A stretch of 12,581 nt of DNA from assembly GCA_021159805.1 (NCBI GenBank), contig JAGHDT010000307.1, forward strand, positions 1-12,581, given 5' to 3'. Below the pieces are notes generated by a model. The model saw nothing but the letters and a program-made list of their open reading frames with translations, was not told where the DNA came from and did not search any database. This DNA is from Anaerolineae bacterium (lineage in GTDB: Bacteria > Chloroflexota > Anaerolineae > B4-G1 > SLSP01). A program made the translations under genes and the position numbers. Shown here in pieces: positions 1 through 6,474 of this stretch. Numbering within the stretch: position 1 is the stretch's first letter; each line of letters starts with the position of its first letter.

Positions 1-323
1 GCTTTGTGATCCCCTCGGGCGACGTTCCCTCTGTCATCGCGGCCCTGGAAAACGAGCTTGCCCTGGAGTTGAGCCGCAGCGACATCGAGCGTGTCCGATC
101 GGTCGACGACGTCGTCATCATATCGGCTGTGGGCGCCGGCGTCCGCGGCACACCGGGTGTTGCGGCACGGCTGTTCACCGCGCTGTCGGCTCAGGAGATC
201 AACATCATCGCCATCGCGCAGGGATCCTCCGAATGCAGCATCTCAATGGTCGTCAACAGCGCTCAGGCCAGACAGGCCGTTCGGCAGATCCACAGCGAGG
301 TGATCAACCATGTCGCAGCGTGA
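1..323 (+). CDS. lysC: Aspartate kinase, C-terminal ACT region (5' end outside window)
   Basis: Only the last 106 or so residues are present; the reading frame is open to the window edge, so the GTG at position 6 is not the start. Aspartate kinase phosphorylates L-aspartate, the first step toward lysine, threonine and methionine. The visible part is the regulatory ACT region. It contains the segment VGAGVRGTPGVAARLF, followed by INIIAIAQGSSECSISMVV, which is the typical last ACT domain of aspartokinases, where feedback amino acids bind. The catalytic kinase domain is not in view. The stop codon lies 14 bp inside the next gene, asd, so the two are probably translationally coupled. The same ACT motif occurs in bifunctional aspartokinase-homoserine dehydrogenases, but this protein ends straight after ACT, so no dehydrogenase domain is fused at the C-terminus. 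Whether it is feedback-controlled by lysine or threonine cannot be told from this part. Confidence 0.9.
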   Translation, partial: FVIPSGDVPSVIAALENELALELSRSDIERVRSVDDVVIISAVGAGVRGTPGVAARLFTALSAQEINIIAIAQGSSECSISMVVNSAQARQAVRQIHSEVINHVAA

Positions 324-1359
324 GAAGATCCCTGTCGGTATCCTGGGCGCCACAGGTGCTGTCGGACAACGTTTCGTACAGCTTCTGACCGCGCACCCCT
401 GGTTCGAGGTCACCGTGCTTGCCGCCTCTGAACGCAATGCGGGGCGGCGCTACATCGATGCCTGCCAGTGGGTGATCCCCGGCGACCCTCCCGCGGATAT
501 TGCCGATCAGACCGTGCTGCCCCTGGAGCCCAACCTACCTGCACGCATCCTCTTCTCGGCCCTGCCCTCAGGTATTGCTCGGGAAATGGAGCCCGATTTC
601 GCAAGAGCCGGCTACATAGTATGCTCGAATGCTTCCGCCTACCGCAGTGTCCCAGACGTGCCGCTCCTTATTCCGGAGATCAATGGAGATCATGTGGCAC
701 TTGTCGACCATCAAAGAGCGCAGCGCGGGTGGTCCGGGCTCATTGTGACCAGCCCCAATTGCACCATCACTGGCCCCGCTATGGCGCTGAAGCCCCTCCA
801 CGCCGCCTTTAGTCTACGCAAAGTGTTCATGACCTCTATGCAGGCCACTTCAGGAGCCGGCTATCCGGGTGTGTCGGCGCTCGACATTCTGGGCAACATT
901 GTGCCCTACATCCCAGGGGAGGAGGAAAAGTTACAGCAGGAACTGCAGAAGCTGCTTGGCACTTTCAGCGGCGAGAGGATCGTGATGCCGGAGCTCTTGG
1001 TAAGTGGTCACGCCAACCGCGTGCCGGTCTTGGACGGGCATACGGTGAGCCTGTCGGTGGGATTCGATCGCTCTCCCACACCGGAGGAGGCGATAGAGGT
1101 CCTGCGCGCCTACAAGCCGGTCTGCGGTGGCCTGCCAAGCTCGCCGGACCGCCTGATCTTCGTGAGAACCGAGCCCGACCGTCCACAGCCACGCCGTGAT
1201 CGCGACGCAGCCGGCGGCATGGCCGTGAGTGTCGGCCGCATCCGTAGGTGTCCGATCCTGGATTTGCGGATGACCACGGTAGTGCACAACACACTCAGAG
1301 GTGCTGCCAGCGGCGCCATCTTGAACGCCGAACTCCTCGTCGCCAAGGGTTACGTATAG
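310..1359 (+). CDS. asd: Aspartate-semialdehyde dehydrogenase, archaeal/fungal type
   Basis: This 349-residue protein reduces aspartyl-4-phosphate to aspartate semialdehyde with NADPH, the second step of the aspartate family pathway. An N-terminal nucleotide-binding loop, GILGATGAVGQRF, is at residues 10-22. The catalytic cysteine is C151 in SPNCT, and the probable active-site base is H244 in NRVPVLDGHT. The segment MQATSGAGYPGVSALDILGN and the C-terminal DRDAAGGMAVSVGRIR also fit the family. The motif spacing matches the archaeal/fungal class rather than the E. coli class; this class occurs in many bacteria too. The ATG at 310 overlaps the aspartate kinase stop by 14 bp, and 15 bp separate it from the next gene. 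No missing key residue is seen. Confidence is high on function. Confidence 0.96.
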   Translation: MSQREKIPVGILGATGAVGQRFVQLLTAHPWFEVTVLAASERNAGRRYIDACQWVIPGDPPADIADQTVLPLEPNLPARILFSALPSGIAREMEPDFARAGYIVCSNASAYRSVPDVPLLIPEINGDHVALVDHQRAQRGWSGLIVTSPNCTITGPAMALKPLHAAFSLRKVFMTSMQATSGAGYPGVSALDILGNIVPYIPGEEEKLQQELQKLLGTFSGERIVMPELLVSGHANRVPVLDGHTVSLSVGFDRSPTPEEAIEVLRAYKPVCGGLPSSPDRLIFVRTEPDRPQPRRDRDAAGGMAVSVGRIRRCPILDLRMTTVVHNTLRGAASGAILNAELLVAKGYV

Positions 1360-1374
1360 GGACAAAGACAAGCT

Positions 1375-2523
1375 ATGAGAAACTACGGGCTATCCTCGAT
1401 CTCAACCTTCCTCGGCGACAACATCGTCTATCGCAACCTGCAGCCTATGGATGAACGGCTGCCGGCCTTCACCGACATCGCCGCCCACCTGGGGATAAAC
1501 GCGACACCCATACCGCGCAAGAGCGAGCCCGACTACGCCCGCGTGATGGCCAACCTCCTAAACCACGCTCGCTCCTTGCAGGGTGGCTCCGCGGCAATCC
1601 AGTGGCTGATCTACGTGGGAGATACACGCCTGAATGATGGCACAGCGTTCACCAACCTGTGCCGGGCGGGCGGCTGGCCAGGAATCGCCTTCATCGGCTC
1701 TGAGAGACAGGGCCAACCGGCCAAGGTTGAGATGGCGCAGGAGGGCGGGCACACGCTCTACCTGGCCAATCGTTGGTCTATGCTGGAGGATTTCGAGTCA
1801 TACTGCCGGAAACAGGGCGTCACCTTTGACGCCCACACAGCCGTCATCCTCGACCTGGACAAGACCACCTTGGGCGCACGCGGCCGCAACGACCATGTGA
1901 TCAATGCGGCGCGCCTTGAGGCCGTCCGGCAGACAGTACAGGAATTACTGGGGTCCGCCTTTGATACGGCGGGGTTCGAGAGCAGCTACAACCTGCTCAA
2001 TGGAACCGAGTTCCATCCCTTCACCACCGACAACCAGGACTATCTTGCCTATCTCTGCCTGGTCTTGGGCAGCGATCTGTTCACGCTTGACGGTCTAGTC
2101 GAAGATATCCGGAGCGGAAAGCTGAGCTGCTTCACGGAGTTCCTGGGCCTGGTGGAGGCAAGAGTCCAGGAGCTGCCGGACAGCTTGGGTCAGCTCCACG
2201 AGGATATCTACAGCCGCGTCCGCGCTGGCGAGGCCACGCCCTTCAAAGCCTTCCGCTACAATGAGTACCGGACGACGGTCAGCCGGATGGGCAAACCGGC
2301 GGGCAATGCGGATATCGCGACACGGCTGGATCAGGAGATTGTGATCACCCAAGAAGTGCGCGAGCGCGCACTCGCGTGGCAGGCCCGAGGGGCGCTGCTC
2401 TTCGGTCTCTCTGATAAGCCCGACGAAGCATCCATTCCCTCCGAACCACTGGTCAAGCAAGGATATCGGGCGATCCACCGAACGCAGACGCACGCATTGG
2501 GTGCCGGCGGGGACGCGGACTAG
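1375..2523 (+). CDS. Putative HAD-superfamily phosphatase with motifs in permuted order
   Basis: I do not recognise a named family for this 382-residue protein, but it carries HAD-like motifs. Residues 157-165 read VILDLDKTT, fitting HAD motif I (nucleophile D160, acid D162). Residues 80-88 read YVGDTRLND, fitting motif IV. Residues 49-54 (KSEPDY) resemble the motif III lysine region KPxPD. Near the C-terminus, LLFGLSDKPDE (341-351) resembles the motif II strand. The order is therefore III-IV-I-II instead of I-II-III-IV, consistent with a circular permutation. The roughly 170 residues between motifs I and II are predicted mostly helical and could be the cap domain. There is no signal peptide or membrane segment. 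The ATG at 1375 has no strong Shine-Dalgarno and lies 15 bp after asd; the stop abuts the next start. Substrate is unknown. A role near threonine synthesis is suggested only by location. Confidence 0.72.
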   Translation: MRNYGLSSISTFLGDNIVYRNLQPMDERLPAFTDIAAHLGINATPIPRKSEPDYARVMANLLNHARSLQGGSAAIQWLIYVGDTRLNDGTAFTNLCRAGGWPGIAFIGSERQGQPAKVEMAQEGGHTLYLANRWSMLEDFESYCRKQGVTFDAHTAVILDLDKTTLGARGRNDHVINAARLEAVRQTVQELLGSAFDTAGFESSYNLLNGTEFHPFTTDNQDYLAYLCLVLGSDLFTLDGLVEDIRSGKLSCFTEFLGLVEARVQELPDSLGQLHEDIYSRVRAGEATPFKAFRYNEYRTTVSRMGKPAGNADIATRLDQEIVITQEVRERALAWQARGALLFGLSDKPDEASIPSEPLVKQGYRAIHRTQTHALGAGGDAD

Positions 2524-2952
2524 ATGCTCATCGGCCACATCGGTATAGCCCTGCTGCAGCACCGCTATCTGGATGCCGAGCTAGTACCTGTTATGGCCGG
2601 AGGGCTCTTTCCGGACGCGCTCGACAAGACGCTGTGCCAAGGTCTACGGGTGACCCCCAGCGGGCGAATGTGGGGGCACACAACACTCGGCATTGTGGCA
2701 TCGACGATGCTGGTCGGAGTGCTCGCAGGACGGCGCGCAGCCCGCGATTGGCTGCTGGGCTATCTGGGACATCTTTTGGCCGACAGCGAAGGGCCGGTGC
2801 CCTGGTGGTATCCATTCAAGACGTATACTTTCGAGCAATCGGCCGGCTTTGCTGAGATCTTTCGCCATTTCGTGGAGAACCAGACCGACGTCATGCTGGA
2901 GTTTGCCCTCCTGACGCTAGGCCTGCTTGCTCTGGCGACAAAACGCAGCTGA
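2524..2952 (+). CDS. YdjM-like membrane-associated metal-dependent hydrolase family protein, copy 1
   Basis: This is a 142-residue hydrophobic protein. It resembles the YdjM/DUF457 group of small membrane proteins annotated as metal-dependent hydrolases, whose true reaction is mostly unknown. Conserved potential metal ligands are H5 (MLIGH), D31 and D34 (FPDALDK), H52 (RMWGHT), H83 and D87 (GYLGHLLAD). Membrane-spanning stretches are likely around residues 53-68 and 124-138. The start codon directly follows the stop of the HAD-like gene with no gap, so translation is probably coupled; the nearest purine-rich sequence (GGGGA) is about 12 bases upstream. The next gene is an ungapped paralogue. 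The family call rests on the His/Asp pattern and is moderately secure; substrate is unknown. Confidence 0.68.
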   Translation: MLIGHIGIALLQHRYLDAELVPVMAGGLFPDALDKTLCQGLRVTPSGRMWGHTTLGIVASTMLVGVLAGRRAARDWLLGYLGHLLADSEGPVPWWYPFKTYTFEQSAGFAEIFRHFVENQTDVMLEFALLTLGLLALATKRS

Positions 2953-2975
2953 TAAGCTCACCCAAGAACGATCGT

Positions 2976-3515
2976 ATGCTATTCGGACACCTGGCCGTAT
3001 CTGCCCTGGAACACCGCTATGTCAGAGCGGCGTTCGTCCCGGTGATGGCGGCAGCCGTCTTCCCGGATATACTCGACAAGACAGCGCACTATGCGCTCGG
3101 CCTGACTGACAGCGGACGGATGTGGGCGCACACGCTGTTGGCAGCTCTCATTACATCCGGTGTAGTACTGGTTCTGTGGGGCAAACGCGCGGCGACAAGC
3201 TGGGCCTTGGGCTATCTATCGCACCTGGTGTGCGATATCAATAACGTCGTCCCGTGGCTCTATCCGCTGGTCACGTACGAGTTCCCGATGTCCGAAGGCT
3301 TTCGAGCCACACTCTGGGCTTCCCTGACCGACACTCCACGGATGCTTCTGGAGACCAGCCTATCAGTCTGGGCCCTGGTAGCCCATAGAGCCGACCTACG
3401 ATCCCTGACTTTGAAATTCGCGCCGGCCATATCTGGAAGAAGGCTAAGACCGTGCAGGGATAGACCCGGCACCCATACGCCCTCACGCCGGCAGCAAACA
3501 CACACGCTAGATTGA
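2976..3515 (+). CDS. YdjM-like membrane-associated metal-dependent hydrolase family protein, copy 2
   Basis: This 179-residue protein is a tandem paralogue of the gene before it. The two align without gaps over the first 140 residues, with about 62 identities by hand count (roughly 44%). Every candidate metal ligand sits at the same position: H5, D31, D34, H52, H83 and D87. Shared blocks include VPVMA, LDKT, SGRMW and GYL.HL. The protein then runs about 37 residues past the point where copy 1 stops. This tail is rich in Arg, Thr, His and Pro, has no counterpart in copy 1, and may be read-through of formerly non-coding DNA. The ATG at 2976 follows a 23-bp gap without a clear Shine-Dalgarno but is supported by the paralogue alignment. 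thrC starts 43 bp downstream. Function is unknown beyond the family resemblance. Confidence 0.66.
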   Translation: MLFGHLAVSALEHRYVRAAFVPVMAAAVFPDILDKTAHYALGLTDSGRMWAHTLLAALITSGVVLVLWGKRAATSWALGYLSHLVCDINNVVPWLYPLVTYEFPMSEGFRATLWASLTDTPRMLLETSLSVWALVAHRADLRSLTLKFAPAISGRRLRPCRDRPGTHTPSRRQQTHTLD

Positions 3516-3558
3516 TCTTGGCTGGCGACTGACCGAATCCAACGAGAAGGGAGAGAGT

Positions 3559-4884
3559 ATGGGTTACAGCAGTTGGCTGGAATGTGTCCGCGGCTGCGGT
3601 CGGCGGTATTCAATCTTCGACGTCGTCTACCGATGCGAGGATTGCGGCGGCCTGCTGGACGTCGAGCACGACGTTGAGGCCCTAAAGGATCGCAGTGCCG
3701 CCGCCTGGAAGCAGCTCTTCGAACGCCGCACGCGCACAACGGAATGGCCCTATGGCAGCGGTGTCTGGGGCAAGAAGGAGTTTGTCTGCCCCGAACTCGA
3801 TAATGAGAACATAGTATCGATGTATGAGGGCCACACGAACTGCTTCTGGGCCGAGCGGTTAGGCAGAGAAATCGGCGTCCCCAACCTCTGGATAAAGCTC
3901 TGTGGCAACAGCCACACGGGATCGTTCAAGGATCTGGGCATGACGGTGTTGGTCTCAGTCGTCCGGCAGATGATGGCCAACGGGAAGCAGATCCGCGCCG
4001 TCGCCTGCGCCTCGACCGGCGATACCTCAGCGGCCCTGGCCGCTTACGCGGCCGCAGCAGGTATCCCAGCCGTGGTCTTGCTGCCAAAAGGCAAGGTTTC
4101 CACTGCCCAACTCATTCAACCGATCGCCAACAACGCGCTCGTGCTGGCTCTGGACACGGACTTTGACGGTTGTATGGACATTGTCAAGCGGATCACCCAG
4201 GATCCGACTATTTACCTGGCGAACTCAATGAACGCGCTCCGTATGGAAGGCCAGAAGACCGTAGCCTTCGAAATCGTGCAGCAGTTCGACTGGCAGGTGC
4301 CGGACTGGATCGTTATGCCCGTGGGAAACCTCGGCAATGTCAGCGCCCTGGGCAAAGGTTTCCTGTTGATGAAGGAGCTCGGGCTGATCGACAAGCTACC
4401 TCGCATCGCGTGTGCCCAGGCGGCCAACGCCAACCCGCTCTACCGGAGCTACCGGACCGGCTTCAAAGAGTTCAGACCAGTGAAGGCCAAGAAGACCCTG
4501 GCCAGCGCCATCCAGATCGGGAACCCGGTAAGCTACGAACGCGCGGTCAAGACGCTGGCGGCGTTTGACGGCATCGTGGAACAGGTCACCGAGGACGAGC
4601 TGGCCAACGCGGCGGCGCGCGCGGATCGCACCGGTATGTACTCGTGCCCCCACACTGGAGTGGCACTCGGCGTGCTCTTCAAGATGGTAGAGCGTGGCGA
4701 GATCAAGCATGATGACAGTGTCATCGTCATCTCCACAGCGCACGGGCTCAAGTTCACCGACTTCAAGGTTGGCTATCACGAGGGTACACTCGCCGACGTA
4801 GTATCTCGACACAAAAATCCGCCGGTAGAACTACCGGCGGACTATGACGCAGTACAAGGCGCGATCGATCAAGCCATTGGGTGA
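3559..4884 (+). CDS. thrC: Threonine synthase (PLP-dependent, with N-terminal zinc-ribbon)
   Basis: This 441-residue enzyme converts O-phospho-L-homoserine to L-threonine and phosphate, the last step of threonine synthesis. An N-terminal zinc-ribbon-like segment has cysteines C9, C13, C26 and C29. The PLP-binding lysine is K124 in the motif SHTGSFKDLG. The sequence CASTGDTSAALAAYAAAAG and the glycine-rich phosphate loop PVGNLGN follow in the family order. The start at 3559 has a good purine-rich Shine-Dalgarno (AAGGGAGAG) just upstream. It probably ends the operon that begins with aspartate kinase and asd. Its last 70 bases contain a strong inverted repeat that reads as a terminator on the opposite strand. 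The substrate supply genes hom and thrB are not in the window. Confidence 0.95.
   Translation: MGYSSWLECVRGCGRRYSIFDVVYRCEDCGGLLDVEHDVEALKDRSAAAWKQLFERRTRTTEWPYGSGVWGKKEFVCPELDNENIVSMYEGHTNCFWAERLGREIGVPNLWIKLCGNSHTGSFKDLGMTVLVSVVRQMMANGKQIRAVACASTGDTSAALAAYAAAAGIPAVVLLPKGKVSTAQLIQPIANNALVLALDTDFDGCMDIVKRITQDPTIYLANSMNALRMEGQKTVAFEIVQQFDWQVPDWIVMPVGNLGNVSALGKGFLLMKELGLIDKLPRIACAQAANANPLYRSYRTGFKEFRPVKAKKTLASAIQIGNPVSYERAVKTLAAFDGIVEQVTEDELANAAARADRTGMYSCPHTGVALGVLFKMVERGEIKHDDSVIVISTAHGLKFTDFKVGYHEGTLADVVSRHKNPPVELPADYDAVQGAIDQAIG
4818..4841 (-). terminator. Intrinsic terminator for kbl, embedded in the thrC coding sequence
   Basis: The arms TCCGCCGGTAG and CTACCGGCGGA are perfect 11-base complements around two central A bases; opening the innermost pair gives a four-base loop. 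On the - strand the stem is followed at once by five T residues (complement of 4813-4817), the classic rho-independent layout. On the + strand no T-run follows, so it should act only for leftward transcription. It sits about 180 bp beyond the kbl stop and inside codons for the last 30 residues of threonine synthase. Confidence 0.8.
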
Positions 4885-4919
4885 CGTCCACCTGAATGAT
4901 CCCGAACCCCCTGTTGTAG

Positions 4920-4957
4920 AGACGACCCGAACCCAAGGGGTTCGCGGTGGCTCGTCT
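4920..4957. other. Hairpin in the thrC-kbl convergent gap
   Basis: The 134-bp gap between the two convergent stop codons holds a stem CGAACCC/GGGTTCG (4928-4934 with 4938-4944) with a three-base loop. It is flanked by a second pairing AGACGA/TCGTCT (4920-4925 with 4952-4957). It is followed on the + strand only by TCTTCT-like pyrimidines, so it is at best a weak terminator for thrC. Another copy of CGAACCCC precedes it at 4903-4910, offering an alternative pairing with 4937-4944. Confidence 0.35.
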
Positions 4958-5018
4958 TCTGCAGCGTCCAACGCCTTGACACGCCGGCAGCTGCCCTGAC
5001 GGGGGCATCTCTTTGAGA

Positions 5019-6203
5019 CTAGATCACACCCAACTCTCTGCCAATCTTCTCGAACTTCTCGAGACCGTAATCCAGATCGTCCTGAGAGAGCGCCGCAGAG
5101 AGCATCACGCGTATCCGAGCAAGGCCTTGGGGGACCGTGGGGAAGCCCAGGGCCATCGCAAAGACGTCCTCATCGAACAACCGCTGGCTGAAGTTCTTGG
5201 CCAGCTTGACATCGCCCAACATGACCGGCGTGATCGGCGTCACGCTGTTGCCGACATCAAAGCCCAGTAACACCATCGCCGACTTAAAGATGTCCGTGTT
5301 CTTCCACAGACGGTCCACCAAGTCCGTGGATTCTGAGAGGACATTGACTGCCGCCAGGCAGCCCGCCGTGTCCGCAGCAGTGACAGCGTTGGAGAACAAG
5401 AACGGGCGCGCCTTCTGCCGTAGATAATCGACGATGACCTTCTTGCCGGCGACCACGCCGCCGACGACACCAAATGCCTTGGAGAACGTGCCGATCTCGA
5501 CATCAAACTTCCCGTGAAGCCCGAAGTGATCCACGATACCGCGCCCGCCCTCGCCAAGGACACCCTCACCGTGAGCGTCATCGACCATGGTCATGAGCCC
5601 ATAAGTCTCGGCCACAGCGTAGATCTTATCAAGGGGGGCGATGTCACCATCCATGGAGAAGACGCCATCCGTCACCACCAGACCGCGCCGGTACTGCGAC
5701 AGATGCTCCTTCACCTTTGCCTCAAGATCGTCGGTGTCGGCGTGCTCATAGACCACTATCTTGGCGCGGCTGAGTCGAGCGCCGTCGATAATGCTGGCAT
5801 GGTTCAGGCGATCGGAGAAAATCACGTCCCCGCGGCCGACTAGCGGGACCAGTGCAGCCTGGTTAGCGACGAACCCGCTCTGCACATAGAGCGCATCCTC
5901 CACACCCTTGAAAGCCGCGACGGCCCTCTCCAGTTCAACGTGAAGCGCGAGGGTCCCGGCGATGGAGCGCACGGCCGTAGGGCCGACGCCGAAGTCATCA
6001 ACCGCCTGCTTGGCAGCACGCATCAGACGTTCATCATTGGCCAGGCCCAGATAGTTGTTGGTGCAGAGATTCAGCACCCGTTTGCCATCTACCTGCATCC
6101 ACGCACCGGGCGCCGAATCAATAACCCGAAGGTTGATGAACAATCCGCTTTCCTTCAAGGACGTCAACTCGTCCTCAATCCAGGTGAGCTTCGCTTCAGT
6201 CAT
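5019..6203 (-). CDS. kbl: Glycine C-acetyltransferase (2-amino-3-ketobutyrate CoA ligase)
   Basis: This 394-residue PLP enzyme belongs to the alpha-oxoamine synthase family. Kbl cleaves 2-amino-3-ketobutyrate with CoA to glycine and acetyl-CoA in threonine breakdown. Family features are NNYLGLAND (49-57), the substrate/cofactor histidine H135 in LNHASIIDG, D208 and H211 in VDDAHGEG, and the Schiff-base lysine K242 in TFSKAFG. The open frame extends 32 codons upstream of 6203, but the ATG at 6201-6203 has a strong AGGAGG five bases before it. The extension would also cover the promoter, so the shorter start is chosen. It is a single gene unit, divergent from argF and convergent with thrC. The threonine dehydrogenase tdh that usually precedes it in the pathway is absent here. 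The related 8-amino-7-oxononanoate synthase (BioF) remains possible, since some family members are promiscuous. Confidence 0.85.
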   Translation of the reverse strand: MTEAKLTWIEDELTSLKESGLFINLRVIDSAPGAWMQVDGKRVLNLCTNNYLGLANDERLMRAAKQAVDDFGVGPTAVRSIAGTLALHVELERAVAAFKGVEDALYVQSGFVANQAALVPLVGRGDVIFSDRLNHASIIDGARLSRAKIVVYEHADTDDLEAKVKEHLSQYRRGLVVTDGVFSMDGDIAPLDKIYAVAETYGLMTMVDDAHGEGVLGEGGRGIVDHFGLHGKFDVEIGTFSKAFGVVGGVVAGKKVIVDYLRQKARPFLFSNAVTAADTAGCLAAVNVLSESTDLVDRLWKNTDIFKSAMVLLGFDVGNSVTPITPVMLGDVKLAKNFSQRLFDEDVFAMALGFPTVPQGLARIRVMLSAALSQDDLDYGLEKFEKIGRELGVI

Positions 6204-6243
6204 GGGACCTCCTTGCTCTTCACACGTGCGACTACGATAATTC

Positions 6244-6272
6244 AGTATAGCATTTGCAGGGATTGGGCACAA
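6244..6272 (-). promoter_or_regulatory. Promoter for kbl
   Basis: Read on the - strand, TTGTGC (6267-6272) and TATACT (6244-6249) are separated by 17 bases. The -10 box is preceded by TGC, giving an extended -10 TGCTATACT. The -10 matches the sigma-70 consensus at five of six positions, the -35 at three of six. Predicted transcription starts near 6237, leaving a leader of about 34 bases that contains the AGGAGG site. Confidence 0.65.
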
Positions 6273-6327
6273 CCGTGGAGCGATGCCGGGGGCGGACACG
6301 CCAACTTTTTCCCTCGATCATCCCTTC

Positions 6328-6337
6328 GTGGTATACT
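6328..6337 (+). promoter_or_regulatory. Extended -10 promoter for argF
   Basis: The sequence GTGGTATACT contains an extended -10 box (TGGTATACT) nearly identical to that of the divergent kbl promoter. A T-rich tract at 6306-6310 lies near the -35 position but is not a good TTGACA match, so promoter strength would depend on the extended -10. Transcription would start near 6344, giving a leader of about 130 bases before argF. Confidence 0.5.
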
Positions 6338-6373
6338 ACCTGCGAACGGGTCTGCAGCAGGACGCGCGCGGTG

Positions 6374-6409
6374 ATGGACAATCTCGCCAGGGCAAGCGAG
6401 GCAGAATGA
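6374..6409 (+). CDS. Candidate upstream micro-ORF 1 in the argF leader
   Basis: This is an ATG-started frame of 11 codons encoding MDNLARASEAE, located in the predicted untranslated leader of argF. Its stop TGA overlaps the ATG of micro-ORF 2 in the arrangement ATGA. There is no strong Shine-Dalgarno. A short stem CTCGC/GCGAG (6383-6387 with 6396-6400) lies inside it and would cover the GAGG that precedes micro-ORF 2. It may be chance; translation is unproven. Confidence 0.25.
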   Translation: MDNLARASEAE

Positions 6410-6462
6410 CATTGGACCTCATTTCGGCACGGCGCCAGCGGACTCAACACGACCCCATCTAG
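6406..6462 (+). CDS. Candidate arginine-rich leader peptide upstream of argF
   Basis: This 18-codon frame encodes MTLDLISARRQRTQHDPI, with three arginine codons (cgg, cgc, cgg) in a four-codon window. A GAGG sits four bases before its ATG. Its TAG stop (6460-6462) runs into the AGGAGG ribosome binding site of argF at 6461-6466. A ribosome stalled on the arginine codons or terminating at the stop could therefore change access to the argF start. This would fit control of an arginine-biosynthesis gene by arginine supply, but it is an inference from layout only. A chance frame of this length is also possible. Confidence 0.35.
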   Translation: MTLDLISARRQRTQHDPI

Positions 6463-6466
6463 GAGG
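6461..6466 (+). promoter_or_regulatory. Strong ribosome binding site of argF
   Basis: AGGAGG lies eight bases before the ATG at 6475 and fixes the argF start. It overlaps the stop codon of the arginine-rich micro-ORF by two bases. Confidence 0.85.
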
Positions 6467-6474
6467 TATCGGAG

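Larger units (their letters stand above)
6204..6474. promoter_or_regulatory. Divergent kbl-argF intergenic regulatory region
   Basis: This 271-bp region is the longest non-coding stretch in the window. It holds back-to-back extended -10 promoters for kbl and argF about 85 bp apart, then the argF leader with two micro-ORFs. I looked for an ArgR-type ARG box and saw no convincing match. Confidence 0.6.

Noticed and set aside
931..1371. Long antisense frame opposite asd
   Set aside because: It is a shadow of the high-GC asd coding sequence with no recognisable motif or ribosome binding site.
3516..3558. T-box or other leader control before thrC
   Set aside because: The gap is only 43 bp, too short for a T-box, and shows no terminator-like hairpin.
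6204..6299. 32-codon N-terminal extension of kbl from an upstream ATG at 6299
   Set aside because: It would overlap the predicted promoter, is not family-like, and the ATG at 6203 has a strong AGGAGG.
6204..6474. ArgR-binding ARG box upstream of argF
   Set aside because: No pair of sites close to the TGAAT-N4-ATTCA pattern was found by eye.
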